A DNA stretch of 64,000 bases from Epiperipatus broadwayi (lineage: Eukaryota > Onychophora > Udeonychophora > Euonychophora > Peripatidae), in assembly GCA_028023455.1 (NCBI GenBank), contig JAQFVV010006221.1:9157011-9221010 (forward strand), read 5' to 3'. The notes below the pieces were generated by a model, which saw only the letters and a program-made list of their open reading frames with translations, searched no databases and was not told where the DNA came from. Below are positions 48,157-59,861 of this stretch, piece by piece. The translations under genes were made by a program, and so were the position numbers. Position 1 is the first letter of the stretch; each line of letters starts with the position of its first letter.

Positions 48157-49049
48157 GGCAAATTATCCGTAAGTACCGATAAGGGTTAGTAAATTGCAAT
48201 GTGTAATATGAGAGTTAATAATGTGAGAGAAATTTGAATGTACAAATCTTATATTCTAATATATAATTATATAGCTGATCAATGGATGCATGTCTACATG
48301 TATAATCGTAAATGTCTCCTTGCAATCACTCGCAGTACAAAATTATCAAATTTTTTAAAACAAATACAATGCAAAAAAAAAAAATCATGCAAGATTCATC
48401 AAAATTGGTGCAATATCTTAAGTAACAAACAAACATTCAAATTTATATAAATGTAATAGATCAAAGATAAACAATAAAGCATGCCATTCCTGAATTCTTT
48501 ATTTTAGAGTTCTTTGCTAATATTCTAAATTGTACTTATATACACAAACAAATATTAAATAAATTTTTAGCTTTCTCAGCACTTTGTCAAAGTCACTGAT
48601 AAAATTTTAAAAATAAAAAAATATGTTTGGCATAGATTAAATATATTACAATTTTAGCCAATTATATTTAACAGGGACATTAAAAGATTTTACCTAATTG
48701 CTGAAGGTTTTTGAATAACATCAAAAAAAAAAAAAAAAGGCTGACCATAAGATGCGAGTTAAAAAGCAAATGAAAATTTTCCATAAGCCTGTATTTTAAT
48801 TATTACATAGTAGATATGTCTGTCCATCCCTTGTATATGTATTAAATGGATTATATTCTATACATGAGGGATCAGATTGACTTTAGGTCAACATGGGTGT
48901 GACAAGAATCTTGGCTCAAGGTGGCCTTTGAGCATTCCATCATAAGATTTTCAATTGGATGGTCGGTTGAAGAATTGGAGGGTGGAGTAGATTGAAGCCT
49001 GTCCATTAAGTATGAAGATTGGTTACCTTAATATATATGTGAGCACTTA

Positions 49050-49225
49050 TTGTATATATGTGTGGAGATGATAATCTGGACCGCTGGTTTAGCATGAAAT
49101 ATGTATATTGGTGATTGTTTATCTTTTCAACATATATGTGTTCAAGTATATCAGTGTTATGAGATGGAGTGCAGAGTGATGGGTCATATGAAAGTCTGTG
49201 CTCATATACCCTATATATCATAAAA
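49050..49225 (+). repeat. Family R2 repeat, plus strand, ribozyme core deleted
   Basis: TGTGTGGAGATGATAATCTG to CTCATATACCCTATATATCA. CTGGACCGCTGGTTTAGCATGAAA shows that the CTGATGA segment has been lost between stem I and stem II. It faces the antisense R2 copies at 49235-49790, making an inverted pair. Confidence 0.6.
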
Positions 49226-49341
49226 TAAAGTATTATTAATAGAGGGATTTGAACTTAGGATTTTCAGTCCACATTCATCCTCCACTCCATCTCAAACAAT
49301 TGATACCCATGACCACACACATGTGAAAAATATAAATAATC

Positions 49342-49385
49342 CCCAATATACATATTTCATGCAAAAGCAGCATTCATCAGTTGAG
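49342..49385 (-). ncRNA. Hammerhead ribozyme motif, family R2, canonical
   Basis: Minus strand: CTCAA | CTGATGA | ATGC-TGCTTTT-GCAT | GAA | A-TA-TG-TA-T | A (cleavage) | TTGGG. Stem I five pairs (one G-T), stem II four, stem III three, site AUA. The flanking repeat continues with TTATTTATATTTTTCACATG and then a box-B-like GTTCAAATCCC near 49243-49253 on the same strand. Confidence 0.72.
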
Positions 49386-49639
49386 CCAGATCATAATCTC
49401 CCACACATATATACAATCAGTAGTCAACTTATATTAAGATAGCCATTTATTAAACTTTAATAGACAGATTTAAATCTTCTCACCCTTCCAATGATTCAAC
49501 GATCAATTTCATTGAAAAACCAATGATGAAATACTCAAAACCGTTGGTGGATTTGGTATTGTAGTCATACCCATGTAGACTATGTCAATCTAATCCCTCA
49601 TATTATCTGACTTTATGTATCTATTTATATTAATACAAG

Positions 49640-49682
49640 AGAGATGATTTTCGTGCAGAACCAGCATTCATCAGATGGGCCA
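49640..49682 (-). ncRNA. Hammerhead-like motif, family R2, decayed copy
   Basis: CTGATGA (49668-49674), stem II partly kept (TGC/GCA) and GAAA (49649-49652) on the minus strand, but stem III and the cleavage side have diverged. It is about 297 nt from the copy at 49342 in the same orientation, and the flanks (CACACATATATA, TTATATTAAGAT, TTAAACTTTAAT) repeat too, so the two are a tandem pair. Confidence 0.5.
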
Positions 49683-50119
49683 GATCATAATCTCACACAC
49701 ATATATAGAATCAGTGCCTAGGCTTATATTAAGATCACAAATCTTTAAACTTTAATGTACAGACATTCAAATAATGCAATAAAATGTTTACAGAAAAAAA
49801 TGTATACTGATTAAGAAATATGAATATTGAGTAATATTCTGATAGAAATTTGTCAGTAAAATCAATTATCAGATATAAATAGATATTTTTTAAAAATATA
49901 CAATATTTCATTTAATTTTAAAAGTACAAAATCAAAAGATATAATATTTTGTAAGTAAATCTTAATAAGAATTATACTAATCTTACAATGTATAATCTGT
50001 TTTCCAGACAGAGAAAAAAGTAGATAAAAGAGTTCAACCGAGAAAGAGTTCATTTATGATGTTCAAATAATTACCTACAACTAGCTACATGTAATATACT
50101 TCTTAAAAATTTCTAAATC

Positions 50120-50239
50120 TGCCTTGCGTTGTTAGCCGAGAGGTCATCGCAGCTGCCTTGCAAGCAAGTAGTTGGTTGCAGACGGTTGTGGGTTCGCGTC
50201 CTGGCCGATGCTATGACACATGGAAAAAAAAAAAAAAAG
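50120..50239 (+). mobile_element. tRNA-Gly-like SINE, plus strand
   Basis: CTTGCGTTGTTAGCCGAGAG to CTATGACACATGG plus a long A-tail. TSD TCTAAATC at 50112-50119 and 50240-50247. A chance 74-codon open frame crosses it and is not a gene. Confidence 0.84.
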
Positions 50240-50775
50240 TCTAAATCCAAAATCAAAAACACTCTCTCAGTATTGGAATGTATGTCAACGCAGGTAAAAA
50301 AAAAGATAAATATTTATTATTCAAAAGATAAATATTTATTATTCCAATACTGATTATTCACCGTTAAAAAAATGTGAAATATATAATTAATGCATATAAA
50401 AATCGAATGTGTCAACAATTTTTTAAAAAAATATTAAGTCAATGTGAAACTAGTAGCTATCCAATTTAGTTTTAATTAAAGACAAAACTAAAAGATAAAT
50501 CACAGTAAATGATTTTAGAAAATACATAGTCTAATTACCCACTATCATATCCTCAATATAACTGTAATTTTTTTTGTTTAAATCTATTATAAATATTCCT
50601 TAAGGATGCAGGTCTATAGATTAGAGAGGAAAAGTGTCTTCTATATATAAATTTAAAATAAAATAAAAAGTATAACATTACAAACTAGAAAAAAACAAAT
50701 TTTTTACTAAAATGGATCTTTTCAAGTGAAATACATACAAAATAACCTTCCCATCACATCAAAAAACAACTTCCT

Positions 50776-50881
50776 GTCGTGCATTGGTGGTCGAGAGGTC
50801 AGCGCGACTGCCTCGCACTAGCAGGCAGTTGCCCGGGTTGCGGGTTCGCGTCCCGGCCGATGCTATGACACTTAAAAAAAA
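50776..50881 (+). mobile_element. tRNA-Gly-like SINE, GCATTGG subfamily
   Basis: GCATTGGTGGTCGAGAGGTC with 3' acceptor strand CCGATGC, the same covarying acceptor stem as the copy at 9.1 kb. Box B is duplicated in appearance (GGGTTGCGGGTTCGCG). TSD AACTTCCT at 50768-50775 and 50882-50889. Confidence 0.84.
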
Positions 50882-51539
50882 AACTTCCTTTAACAACAAA
50901 AAATATTTCCATGAGATTGATGGCCTCAGATTCAAGAAATTTTATCATGAGTTTCTTAAATAGGCTTAAAAAAAGTAAAGTCAGCTGTATATAATCACTG
51001 CAATGTAAAGACTTCTTCAACAGCCTTAAAAAACAAAAGTAGCAAAGGAGAAGACAGCTCGTCAGGATTGACAATACCAGCTGGAAAGAGTTTTACTGTT
51101 TTTCCATCTTTGTTTATATATGTGTGTGTGAAGATATATATATATGTGTGCGCGTAAAAAGCATTATCACAAACTTTTAAGGACATCGTGGAAGAAGAAA
51201 ATAAATGCAATTGATGAAGCTCATTTATTCTCTGATTATAATTAATGAGTAAACATTATATAAAAGAAATATTATCTTTATTTTTCAAGATATATTTTAA
51301 ACAAAACAAGTAATTTTTAACAATACTGCAGATCATTCAAAATTTTAATGATATACAATTTCATATCTTAATTTAAAAATATAATGAATGAGCATAAATG
51401 AGATCATGTGATAAACATTCAAGATTGTACTATCAAGTCAAAAATTAAAATACATTACAAGACTTACTTAATTTTGCAATGTATAACTTGATAGAGTTAG
51501 AATAAAAATTCTGTAGATGTTAGAAATGATTATCAATGT

Positions 51540-52260
51540 CATATCTGACCTTGTCTTTCAATGTGGACCAGTCCAGATTCCTTCCTTATCTGATCAGATT
51601 GAGCACTCATTGCCACATTAATATGTAAACATGGCCAAAGGATAAAAACAAGTATGGCCAATCTGTAAACATGTATATAAAATCCTACCATTGGTTAGGC
51701 TCTCTGAATCCGACTGCTGCCAGTAAGGTAGGGGATTTCGCAATATATAGTCAGCCTTTTTGGAGGCAAGGGAGATATATCTATATGCATATATAGAGAA
51801 AGAATGGCTGTCTAACCTAAATGACAATACACACTCTGTAAAAAGAAATAACATCTGTCTAACCTGAATGACTGAACATGCTCTCGATAGAAACCACTTT
51901 CAACAATGAAGTTGTTTCTACTATATTCACTACCAATATCTCTAAACAGTGAAGCAAATCTAGGATAGGACTGGAAGCTGCTATGACTGCATCAGACTCA
52001 AGGCAAACTGTCTAGTACAGCCGGAAGAGGCAAGCTAAATATACAGCTGGAAGCAAGTCCAGTCATTCGGCATGACCAGTTCATCATTGACTAAGTTATA
52101 CGCCAAATTGTATTTTTTGATTGTATAATATATATGTATATTTGTTTTAATAAATTATACATTTTAAATAGTGAGTGTTTATATTTTTGATATTACTGTT
52201 GGTTTGAGTCAGAAACCTGCAACTCAGCCAAACACAACATTATTTACTATTAGTGTAGCA
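51540..52260. other. Less AT-rich island, possible solo LTR or transcript end
   Basis: This block is less AT-rich than its surroundings (GTGGACCAGTCCAGATTCC, CTAGTACAGCCGGAAGAGGC, GGTTTGAGTCAGAAACCTGC) and holds AATAAA at about 52151-52156, then CTCAGCCAAACACAACA. This could be a solo LTR (start not determined) or an untranslated exon. No conserved reading frame seen. Confidence 0.25.
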
Positions 52261-52494
52261 ATTTAAAAATGAGTTTGTCTCCATGTATTGAAAAAAAAAA
52301 AGGACTAATTCAATAAGCCTTTCAGTCAAGTTTTCAAAAATTAAAATAGATACAAGTTAAATTACCCAATTGAATGAATATAGTTCAATTATTGATTTGA
52401 TATGTAATATCAATCGCATGCATTGAGTTTTTATAGCTTCAAGATTTAAAAATTAATCCAGATTGGATAAACAACGAATCAATAATTGAGATTT

Positions 52495-52548
52495 TCATGG
52501 GAAGCGAACCCGGGGCAGCTGCTTGGAAGGCAGATATGCTAACCACTG
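52495..52548 (-). mobile_element. tRNA-Gly(UCC)-like SINE fragment
   Basis: Internal piece only: GGGAAGCGAACCCGGGGCAG (T-arm), CTGCTTGGAAGGCAG (anticodon arm with GGA, i.e. UCC read antisense) and CTAACCACT (D-arm). Both ends are missing. Confidence 0.65.
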
Positions 52549-52876
52549 TTTTTTCGAAATAATAAAATTGAAAAATGAAAATAATCCCCCCCCCCAAAAA
52601 AAAAAACATATCTAAATGTTTCTACAAAAGATATAATACTTTTTAAATTTTGTCAAAACTCAAAATTATGTAAATGAATATTTTAAAAATAATATTAAAA
52701 ACAGTTTAAAATTATAAAAGCCCATAAAAAAAATATTAGCAATAAATATTATATGCATGAATATTAATAATCCAGATGAAACATTCTAAAATCCAAACGA
52801 AATTGCAATCCTACACTTAAATTTTTTACAACAGCCAGACTTCCTTATTTTTATATGAGAATATTGGTATTTATAT

Positions 52877-53086
52877 ATTAGACCTGCTGTCTATGTTTGC
52901 GACAGAAAAATTCAGTACTTTTCTCCAGTGTGGAGAGTGTTTTCAATGACATTCTGCACTAGTTGTAACTGTTTTAACATACCATATTAAAAAATTACAA
53001 CTATGGCATTCTGTTGTGAAAAACACTCCCCTTCGCGGGTATGGCATTCAGCCATCAGAAATACAGCAATAGGCAGCATGTCTAAT
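52877..53086. repeat. Foldback / MITE-like element
   Basis: ATTAGACCTGCTGTCTATG, GTGGAGAGTGTTTTCAATGA and CATTCTGCACTAGTTGTAA on the left pair with a right arm ending GGCAGCATGTCTAAT. The arms cover nearly the whole 210 bp. No TSD recognised. Confidence 0.6.
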
Positions 53087-53861
53087 GGGTAAGTACTGAT
53101 TTATTTAAATAATATTTCATTTTATTGTGAATAAATTAATACATATATATATATTTTTAAAAAATACACAATAAATAAAGAATTATAATAATATGACTGT
53201 CATGGTTTTTTCCAGGTTTATTACTGAGCTTCATGATATTTATATTCTAGAAAATATTACAAAAATGTAACAATTGATTATTTTTTTCAAAATACATTTC
53301 AGTTGATTATGCATTTAATGGTCTGAGAAATGTAGTACAGCAGTAAATGATTTCATATTTTTTTATTTGATATATATACTTATAATGCACATCAAAAGAA
53401 AAACACACTAATTATTAAAAATGAATAATATTTAAAAAATGGTGGCTAGATATGAGTGTGCAAATTCAATGTTCCTTATTGTTGAGAAGCTAAACTGGAA
53501 ATATGATTGGTGTCATCTATGTGTCCAATGATTAGCCAATCATATAATAGATGGCATTGCAGTACAAAAATATAAGTCAGTAGTTTCTAATCATTTTATT
53601 CCAGTTAAATTAACCGCTATTTTCAAAAAGTATTTATTACTACAATACTTACATAAAAATAATGCAATGCAGTTGATTTTATTGTAAAGACTTCATGGTA
53701 AATAATATATATATATATATTATTTTAAGTGAACTACAAAAATTTAAGAGTAATACTAAAGATAAAAAGATTACCAATAATAAATAAAATAGAGCTTTAT
53801 GGTAGTGATATTAACAAATGAAATTTATTATGTTGTCTGCAAACTGTTGCCTTTGGCAAAA

Positions 53862-54085
53862 TGGCTGTTGGTTAGAGTGTTATCTTAAAATTCAATATTC
53901 AAGAATCTAAGGGTCCAGGTTCGATTCCCATGCTAGTACTGTTACTGATCAGGTCAGCAACACCCGAACAAGAGAGAATAATAACTCTCAAAATGTTATT
54001 GTGCATATACTAAACTGTGTGCTATTACTAATAGTTAAATGTAATGCGAAAATTTAAATACTAAAGACATTCAATACTTAATATT
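53862..54085 (+). mobile_element. tRNA-headed SINE (family C), fullest copy
   Basis: TTTGGCAAAATGGCTGTTGG then TTAGAGTGTTATC (D-arm and box A), a long anticodon/variable part, GGTCCAGGTTCGATTCCCAT (box B), and the core TAGTACTGTTACTGATCAGG. A CCCGAACAAGAGAGAATAAT segment corresponds to CTGAAGAAGAG in the 13.8-kb copy. It ends CTATTACTAATAGTTAAATG. Confidence 0.7.
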
Positions 54086-54767
54086 AGTTGATGGAAAAAG
54101 TCCAACTAAAATACCATCATCACAAGTTTATAGCCTTGTCAACAATTTCTCTCTATTTTTTTTTTTTTAGCACTTCCTTCTTTAAACATCTCTAATAATT
54201 CCAACATTTTATGAAAATTTTTATTGGATACTTCATTTAAAACATATCGAATTTCAGATTTGTTTTCTTAAAGAGAAAAGCCATTCGTTTACTTGACAAA
54301 ATACTCTCCAGTAAAAAAAAAAATACTAAATAATTATAGTAGATACAAAGTTTTTCAGAAAGTTCTCCAACACAGGGTTTAGGTCTCTCACTTTCTATAT
54401 CTATTTTCCAGAAGTAGAATGCTGAAAATTCATTTATACTAAAGACAGTGCTTTGACTTCACACACAAAAAGATGTTTTCCAGTAACAGAAAAGTTTCTT
54501 AATAATATTAAAAAAGGGAAATATTTTCCAATGACTAAGTATTAGGTAGAGTCTTATTCCTAATTCAAAAGTGACAATATGAACAACTAACTTTTTACTT
54601 AAAAAAATTATTTTAATTTGAATATAAATTTTTGCAATGATTTGTATATATTTTGGTGCAGTGTGAAAATATAGTCTCTAGAACTCAAATCAATCATAGC
54701 CTAGTTTGATCCCTTCTTATGAACTCCCAATACAATTTGACTATTACCTTTTACAACAATAAACTTA

Positions 54768-55064
54768 AGTCAATTATTTTATATAGCATGATGTTTTTTA
54801 CAAACTGTAATATTTTAAACAGCATTAAACTGTTGCACATGCGCTTTAGATTTTAACTATAAAATGAATGAATACAAACACTTCAAACACATGATCAAGT
54901 CTTTGGAAAAGATAGAATGGCACATGGTAAAGTCTTTGGAAAAAATATAATGGCCATTCTATTTTTTCCAAAGACTTTATCATGTGTTTGAAGTGTTTGT
55001 ATTCATTCATTTTATAGTTAAAATCTAAAGCGCATGTGCAACAGTTTAATGCTGTTTAAAATAT
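54768..55064. mobile_element. Hairpin retroposon with 14-bp TSD
   Basis: Element of about 297 bp with leader ATTTTATATAGCATGATG and long arms (AAACAGCATTAAACTGTTGC, ACATGCGCTTTAGATTTTAA, ATGAATGAATACAAACACTT and complements) closing on TGGCACATGGTAAAGTC. TSD AACAATAAACTTAA at 54754-54767 and 55065-55078. Related to the 44.8-kb element. Confidence 0.82.
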
Positions 55065-56098
55065 AACAATAAACTTAAATAAAATTCTATTCTATATTAA
55101 TAAAGAATAAACTTGGCTTGTAGTTTATTTTCCTCATTTATTTAAGATTAGATTTAATTTTTTTTTAGGAATATTCTCCTTGGAAAGCATATATTTTATG
55201 TACAGCTTCTATTGGTGAATATTGTATACCTGTTTGAGGAAAAAGGGACAACCCTAAATTTTTGAATGTTCAATTAAATATTAATGTCAGAAATATTACT
55301 GGCATACTTAAGCTGACCTTTTGAAGTGACTTCCTATTCAAAAAAAAAATTGCCTAATAAAAAATTTCTAAAAAGCTATTAAAAATAATAATGTGAAAGG
55401 CTAAAACCTTTGACAGATGCACCTCAAAAATGCTTATATGACAGCCAGATATAATAACGAGTGCACAGGAAAATTTCAATTCAAAACAAACACAAGGCAG
55501 AGATTTTGTGAGAAAAAGATGGACCTGACCTTCTTCTCTACTTAAACTTATATATAAATAAGCCAGACTCAAGCATCTTAAACTAAGAGTGTGAAGCTGT
55601 TAAGTAGAGTAGAATTGTCAACAATTCAAGATATAGTATTGTCACTTAAGACTGATCTTAAATCAAGATTTTCTTTTCTGGATATTCAATCAAGAATTTA
55701 TAAGTGAAAAATTAAGCATAATAAACAGATGTCTTACAAAGTTTCAAACAAATTTTTATTTCTAGATCCATCAGTAAAATTAACTAGATTTGATCTTCCT
55801 ACATATTACTGGAGCCTCAACAACAGATTCAATTTAAACATGATTATCTGTTTCATAAACAGAATTTAACAGCCAACAATTCTATATAGAAGTGTCAAAC
55901 ACTAACCATTAACTACTTAGTTAATGAATGTTGAATCTAAATCTACAATGGCAGAATTAAAGTATTTAATAAAGCTATTGGTGAATCTATCTTCTGATTG
56001 GACACTGGAAAGACAGTTTTCTTCATGAAATTATTTAAAAGTTAAGATGTCAGTACAAGTGTTGGTTTTAGTAAATTCTTAGTTTAAATAAAGAAATA

Positions 56099-56252
56099 TT
56101 TACTAAGGCAATAAACCTCAAGCATGTGCACTTGAAATTGCGAAGGTAGAGGTCTCTACCTTCACAATTTCAAGCGCACATGCTTGATGTTTATTGCCTT
56201 AGTAAATATTACTTACTAATCAATGCACGTTAAATAAATTTATAATTACAAC
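56099..56252. mobile_element. Short hairpin retroposon with 16-bp TSD
   Basis: A 154-bp element: near-perfect hairpin (TTTACTAAGGCAATAAACCT, AAGCATGTGC, TTGAAATTG, GAAGGTAGAG and complements) followed by a non-palindromic tail of about 45 nt (ACTTACTAATCAATGCACGT and on). The perfect TSD TTTAAATAAAGAAATA is at 56083-56098 and 56253-56268. Confidence 0.85.
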
Positions 56253-57149
56253 TTTAAATAAAGAAATAAATTTTAGGGATATTTGGTTTTTCTGCTTTTA
56301 TTATTATATTATTTTTTATACGTTAAGACTTTATCTTTCAAAAGGAAATTTTATTCACAAACCATAAGAATCATTTACAAAAGGAAGGACAATTACATAT
56401 CAATCATAAAGGAGACCAGTCAACAAAATCAGTGGTTACACTTGTATATATAAACAAAAAACAATTAATTTCATATCAATTACATTAAGACATTAGTTAT
56501 CACCAGAAATTGAAAACATAACTTCCCATTCCAGAAATCATAGTAGTGGCCCATTTACATTAATCTGATCATGTATGTCACATATATGATGGCATTAGTC
56601 AATTCAAACACATATAAGTTTGTTTAATTTATGAACATGTGGACAATGATTAAAACCATATTTGTCCATATAGTCTATAGGGTTTTATCCTATCAAGTGA
56701 AGAGTGTTTCCAATGTTTCTGAGTGCATTATTTAACATTTTAAATATTGACAGATTAATCAATGTGAATCATATATGAAAACCATACACTTTACTTATAC
56801 ATCATGAGGTTAGCCAATCCACTATAGGGATTGCATTGATAAAATTTCTTAAAAGCAGGTTTTCATAGAATACATAAGACTGAAAATTACATGAAATATA
56901 TCATAGATTCTTTACAGTAAGCGAATCGGTTACCATTAAGCATTGTTAAAGCAGTCTTAATATATTTATTGGGTCTTTGATTAAAACTGATCTGTTAATC
57001 AAATGAAAGCCCTTTCGTATTATTCATCAAGTAGGTGAGTAACTTTATAATGGCATTTTCTAGTTCTTGGATCTCTTCCATATAAAGTTTATCTAGAATG
57101 TTTTAGGTAAATGGTTCATTAAATTTTCTCGGTATCTGTGGATTTACAA

Positions 57150-57720
57150 CTTTATATTCTTTTCATCATCAGTACTACACTTTGTTTTAGGTTTATTAGA
57201 GCCCAAGTCTGGTTGAACGTCCAATTCTGAGAAAATTTTTGGTCTAATTCTTTAATTTCTTTTAGTAAGTGTAAAGACATTTCCATCATGTCATATTCTT
57301 CTCCTCTTTCAAGATAGTCTTATTTCTCAATGACCAAATGGAAAAATTTATAAATGTTGCCAATCTTATGACCCCAAAATGTCCACTCTTGAAGACCTTA
57401 GTCAAATTTACACAAGCTGATTCTTTGTTTTTAATGAGAGATTTAAAAGTGTTTCTTATGCTATTCCAAATTTGACACTCCTCCAATATATGTGCCATTG
57501 TCTCATCACTACGCCTACATAGTGCGCATATAGGGTCCAGATTATAATTCCTTTTACTATGTAGGAAGTCAGCGGTAGGCAAGGCCCCAAGGTACATTAA
57601 GACTTTTGTTCTCTTCTATATAGTTATATTTCTTTATCATAATTAATTCTTTCCTTTTACAGAATTTCGTAAATTCAATTTTTGTAAATGGGTCAGTTTC
57701 AAATGCTTTCGTATTCTTTT
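57150..57720 (-). mobile_element. LINE ORF2 C-terminus with zinc-binding (zf-RVT-like) domain, broken
   Basis: An open stretch at 57286-57597 encodes LPTADFLHSKRNYNLDPICA followed by LCRRSDETMAHILEECQIW. This is the CxxC...HxxxxC zinc-binding module (pattern as in zf-RVT) that follows the reverse transcriptase in several non-LTR retrotransposons. The same protein continues upstream (57600-57720, TKIEFTKFCKRKEL) and downstream (57150-57300, LLKEIKELDQKFSQNWTFNQ) in other frames, so at least two frameshifts have broken it. No catalytic reverse-transcriptase block was recognised. Its clade differs from the RTE fragments elsewhere in the window. Confidence 0.6.
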
Positions 57721-57729
57721 TTCTTTTCA

Positions 57730-58990
57730 TGCAGTGCTTGCATCTTTAAAAATTTACTGGTAAATTATTGCTTTTTGTATCAGCTATATATATATATAGC
57801 AATTCTTAAATGAGCATCAGTTATCATTTTATTGATCAAGTTGGAATTATCTTTCAAGTCTATTAATATTTCAACTAGCAAGTTGTATCTTAAATTAATT
57901 GGAACATTCCTGAAGGTTAAGAATACAAACTGTTATTTATTACTGACTTGTTTAAAAATATATTTTGCCTTTACATTAACATTGAATATTGCCTAACATG
58001 TATCTTACACTAAATGATCATTCTCAATATTGAATCTATCAAATACATAATGGTTTTGAAATATATATTTTCTGTTGGTCAAAACATTTTTTTTTCCTGC
58101 TACTTCTACATTTAGATGTTTGCTTATTCATTCCTGCTTGTGGATTTTTCTCAAAAAAGGAATTCATAAAATAGTTCTTTTTCTGTAAATTCCACAAGTC
58201 CGTGATTCTGTCAATATAACCACATATATAGAACAATACTTGTATCTTTCAGTTGTTTTCCGATTCTAGAAATTCCTCACATTTCTGAATGTCTTCAAAA
58301 GCATTTTGTATATCTAAATAAAATATTTATTTAACAAAATGAGAACTTGTTGGGATATAAAACTTGAATTACCTCACTTAATGTCTTATATTAAGTTGAA
58401 AAATTATTCTTGTCACTCTGTTTGATATATCAACAATTTCACAATATAATTATTCTATATTTTTTTTATAATGAATCTCACTTCACTTCTATTTCCAATA
58501 TGTGTCTCTTTTATAGCAAAACACATGCCTACTTTTCAAAACAATAACCATTTTATATTTTCTTTTAAATTAAAAAAAGTCCAACAGTGACTCATATAAT
58601 TGACAATAGACAGTTATTCTTCAATTGATGAAGTTTTTCTTTACTTGAAAATGATTTACAACTGTAGTTATCTAAATAAAAGGATTCTTTGCTTATATTG
58701 CCTTAATTTAATTTTGTCTGCCAATACATGCACACACACACACACACACAGAATGCATTCATTCATAATGTCTTAAAAAAGTCCATTTGATATATCAGAT
58801 AATAGTTATCATGTATCTGAAAAAGAAAGTCGTGTTGTTTTCTTCGTCTTGAATTTGGAGATAAAAGATAGTAAACTCGACACACTGGCCAATGTATAGT
58901 AGTGAATTGTTCATCAATATTCCTTTACTATATAAAAAAGGCATACAGTAATAATAGTTGCGTTGACAAAAATATATGAAATGGACATTA
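57730..58990. other. AT-rich DNA, possible upstream part of the antisense LINE
   Basis: A minus-strand frame at 58039-58236 (ICGYIDRITDLWNLQKKNYF) could be a decayed upstream piece of the LINE at 57.2-57.7 kb, but no diagnostic motif is visible. Confidence 0.3.
58730..58750 (+). repeat. CA dinucleotide repeat
   Basis: A (CA)n run of about 10 units. Confidence 0.85.
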
Positions 58991-58995
58991 GATTG

Positions 58996-59100
58996 TCAAG
59001 CGTTGGTGGCCGAGTTGTCAGCACAGCTGCCTTACAAGCAGTTATTCCGGGTTTGCGGGTTCGCTTCCCGGCCCGCTTTGACACACGAAAAAAAAAAAAA
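58996..59100 (+). mobile_element. tRNA-Gly-like SINE, short subfamily
   Basis: TCAAGCGTTGGTGGCCGAGT, then GCTGC-CTTACAA-GCAGT (a clean 7-nt anticodon loop), box B GGTTCGCTTCC, CCCGCTTTGACACACG and an A-tail. It closely retains the tRNA shape. The TSD is not clear. Confidence 0.83.
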
Positions 59101-59861
59101 ATGACTTTTTAGAGTTTTAAAGAGAAATAAAAGGATCTTTTTCAATTAATAATCACCAAACTATTGAGTAGTAAATGAGTATTTAGCTATTCTTAATTAT
59201 AAGGCAAAACTAAAAAAATCGCTACTGTTAACACAAATAGCAAGTAATTGATATAAAATGTAATGAATTTTCTTTTAGTATTTTTTTTTGGGGGGGGGGG
59301 TGAGAAAAGAGGAACATCAAGACTGTGTAGCTTTTATAATATTTATAAGCATACATATATATATAATATTACAAACGGAAATTACTAATAAATAAATAAT
59401 TGTTATACTATTAACGTAAGACAATAGTAGGAAAAAATAAAATTTATTTTGACATTTTTAACAAATATATATTTTATATTTAGTTACTAACTTATTCTAC
59501 CACTCCACTATCTTCTCCTTTAAACCGTTCATTACTCTGGAATTACTTTTTAATTTATTTGGGGGAAATAATGATTATTTAGTCAATGGTCTATTTTTCC
59601 AATCTATGATGACATTAATAAATGTATTTGGATTAAATTAAAATGGCAACAAATATAATATTCAAGAAATATAAAGTATTGCCAAAAATTTTACCACTTC
59701 AATAAAGCCACCAATAAAAAATTCATTGGTCACAAAAATTCAAAAGTTTGCTCTAGGTCACATGCATCCACACTATTTTCTTCTAATCTCGTGCTATTGT
59801 TAGATATTTATAATTCTAACTTCCTCCCCCCCCCCTTTTTTTTTTTTTATACGTTAACTGG

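Larger units (their letters stand above)
46440..48177. mobile_element. 1.7-kb DNA transposon with perfect 31-bp terminal inverted repeats
   Basis: Both ends carry GGTACTTACGGATAATTTGC followed by CTGATGACGTA (46440-46470; inverted at 48147-48177) without mismatch. The flanks GATAATTG and GATAAGGG match at six of eight bases, fitting an 8-bp TSD. The superfamily is unclear (hAT, P, Merlin or MULE are all compatible). No transposase frame is visible, so it is non-autonomous. It is GC-richer at the ends than its surroundings and holds internal repeats listed separately. Confidence 0.75.

Noticed and set aside
53440-53600. Interleaved inverted repeats (ATGATTGG/CCAATCAT and GTCATCTAT/ATAGATGGC)
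   Set aside because: Could form a pseudoknot on paper, but short and AT-rich, with no second copy to support it.
57286-57597. Host zinc-finger protein
   Set aside because: The C..C...H....C layout with flanking LPTADFL- and WSLRNK-like blocks and frameshifts on both sides fits a LINE C-terminus.
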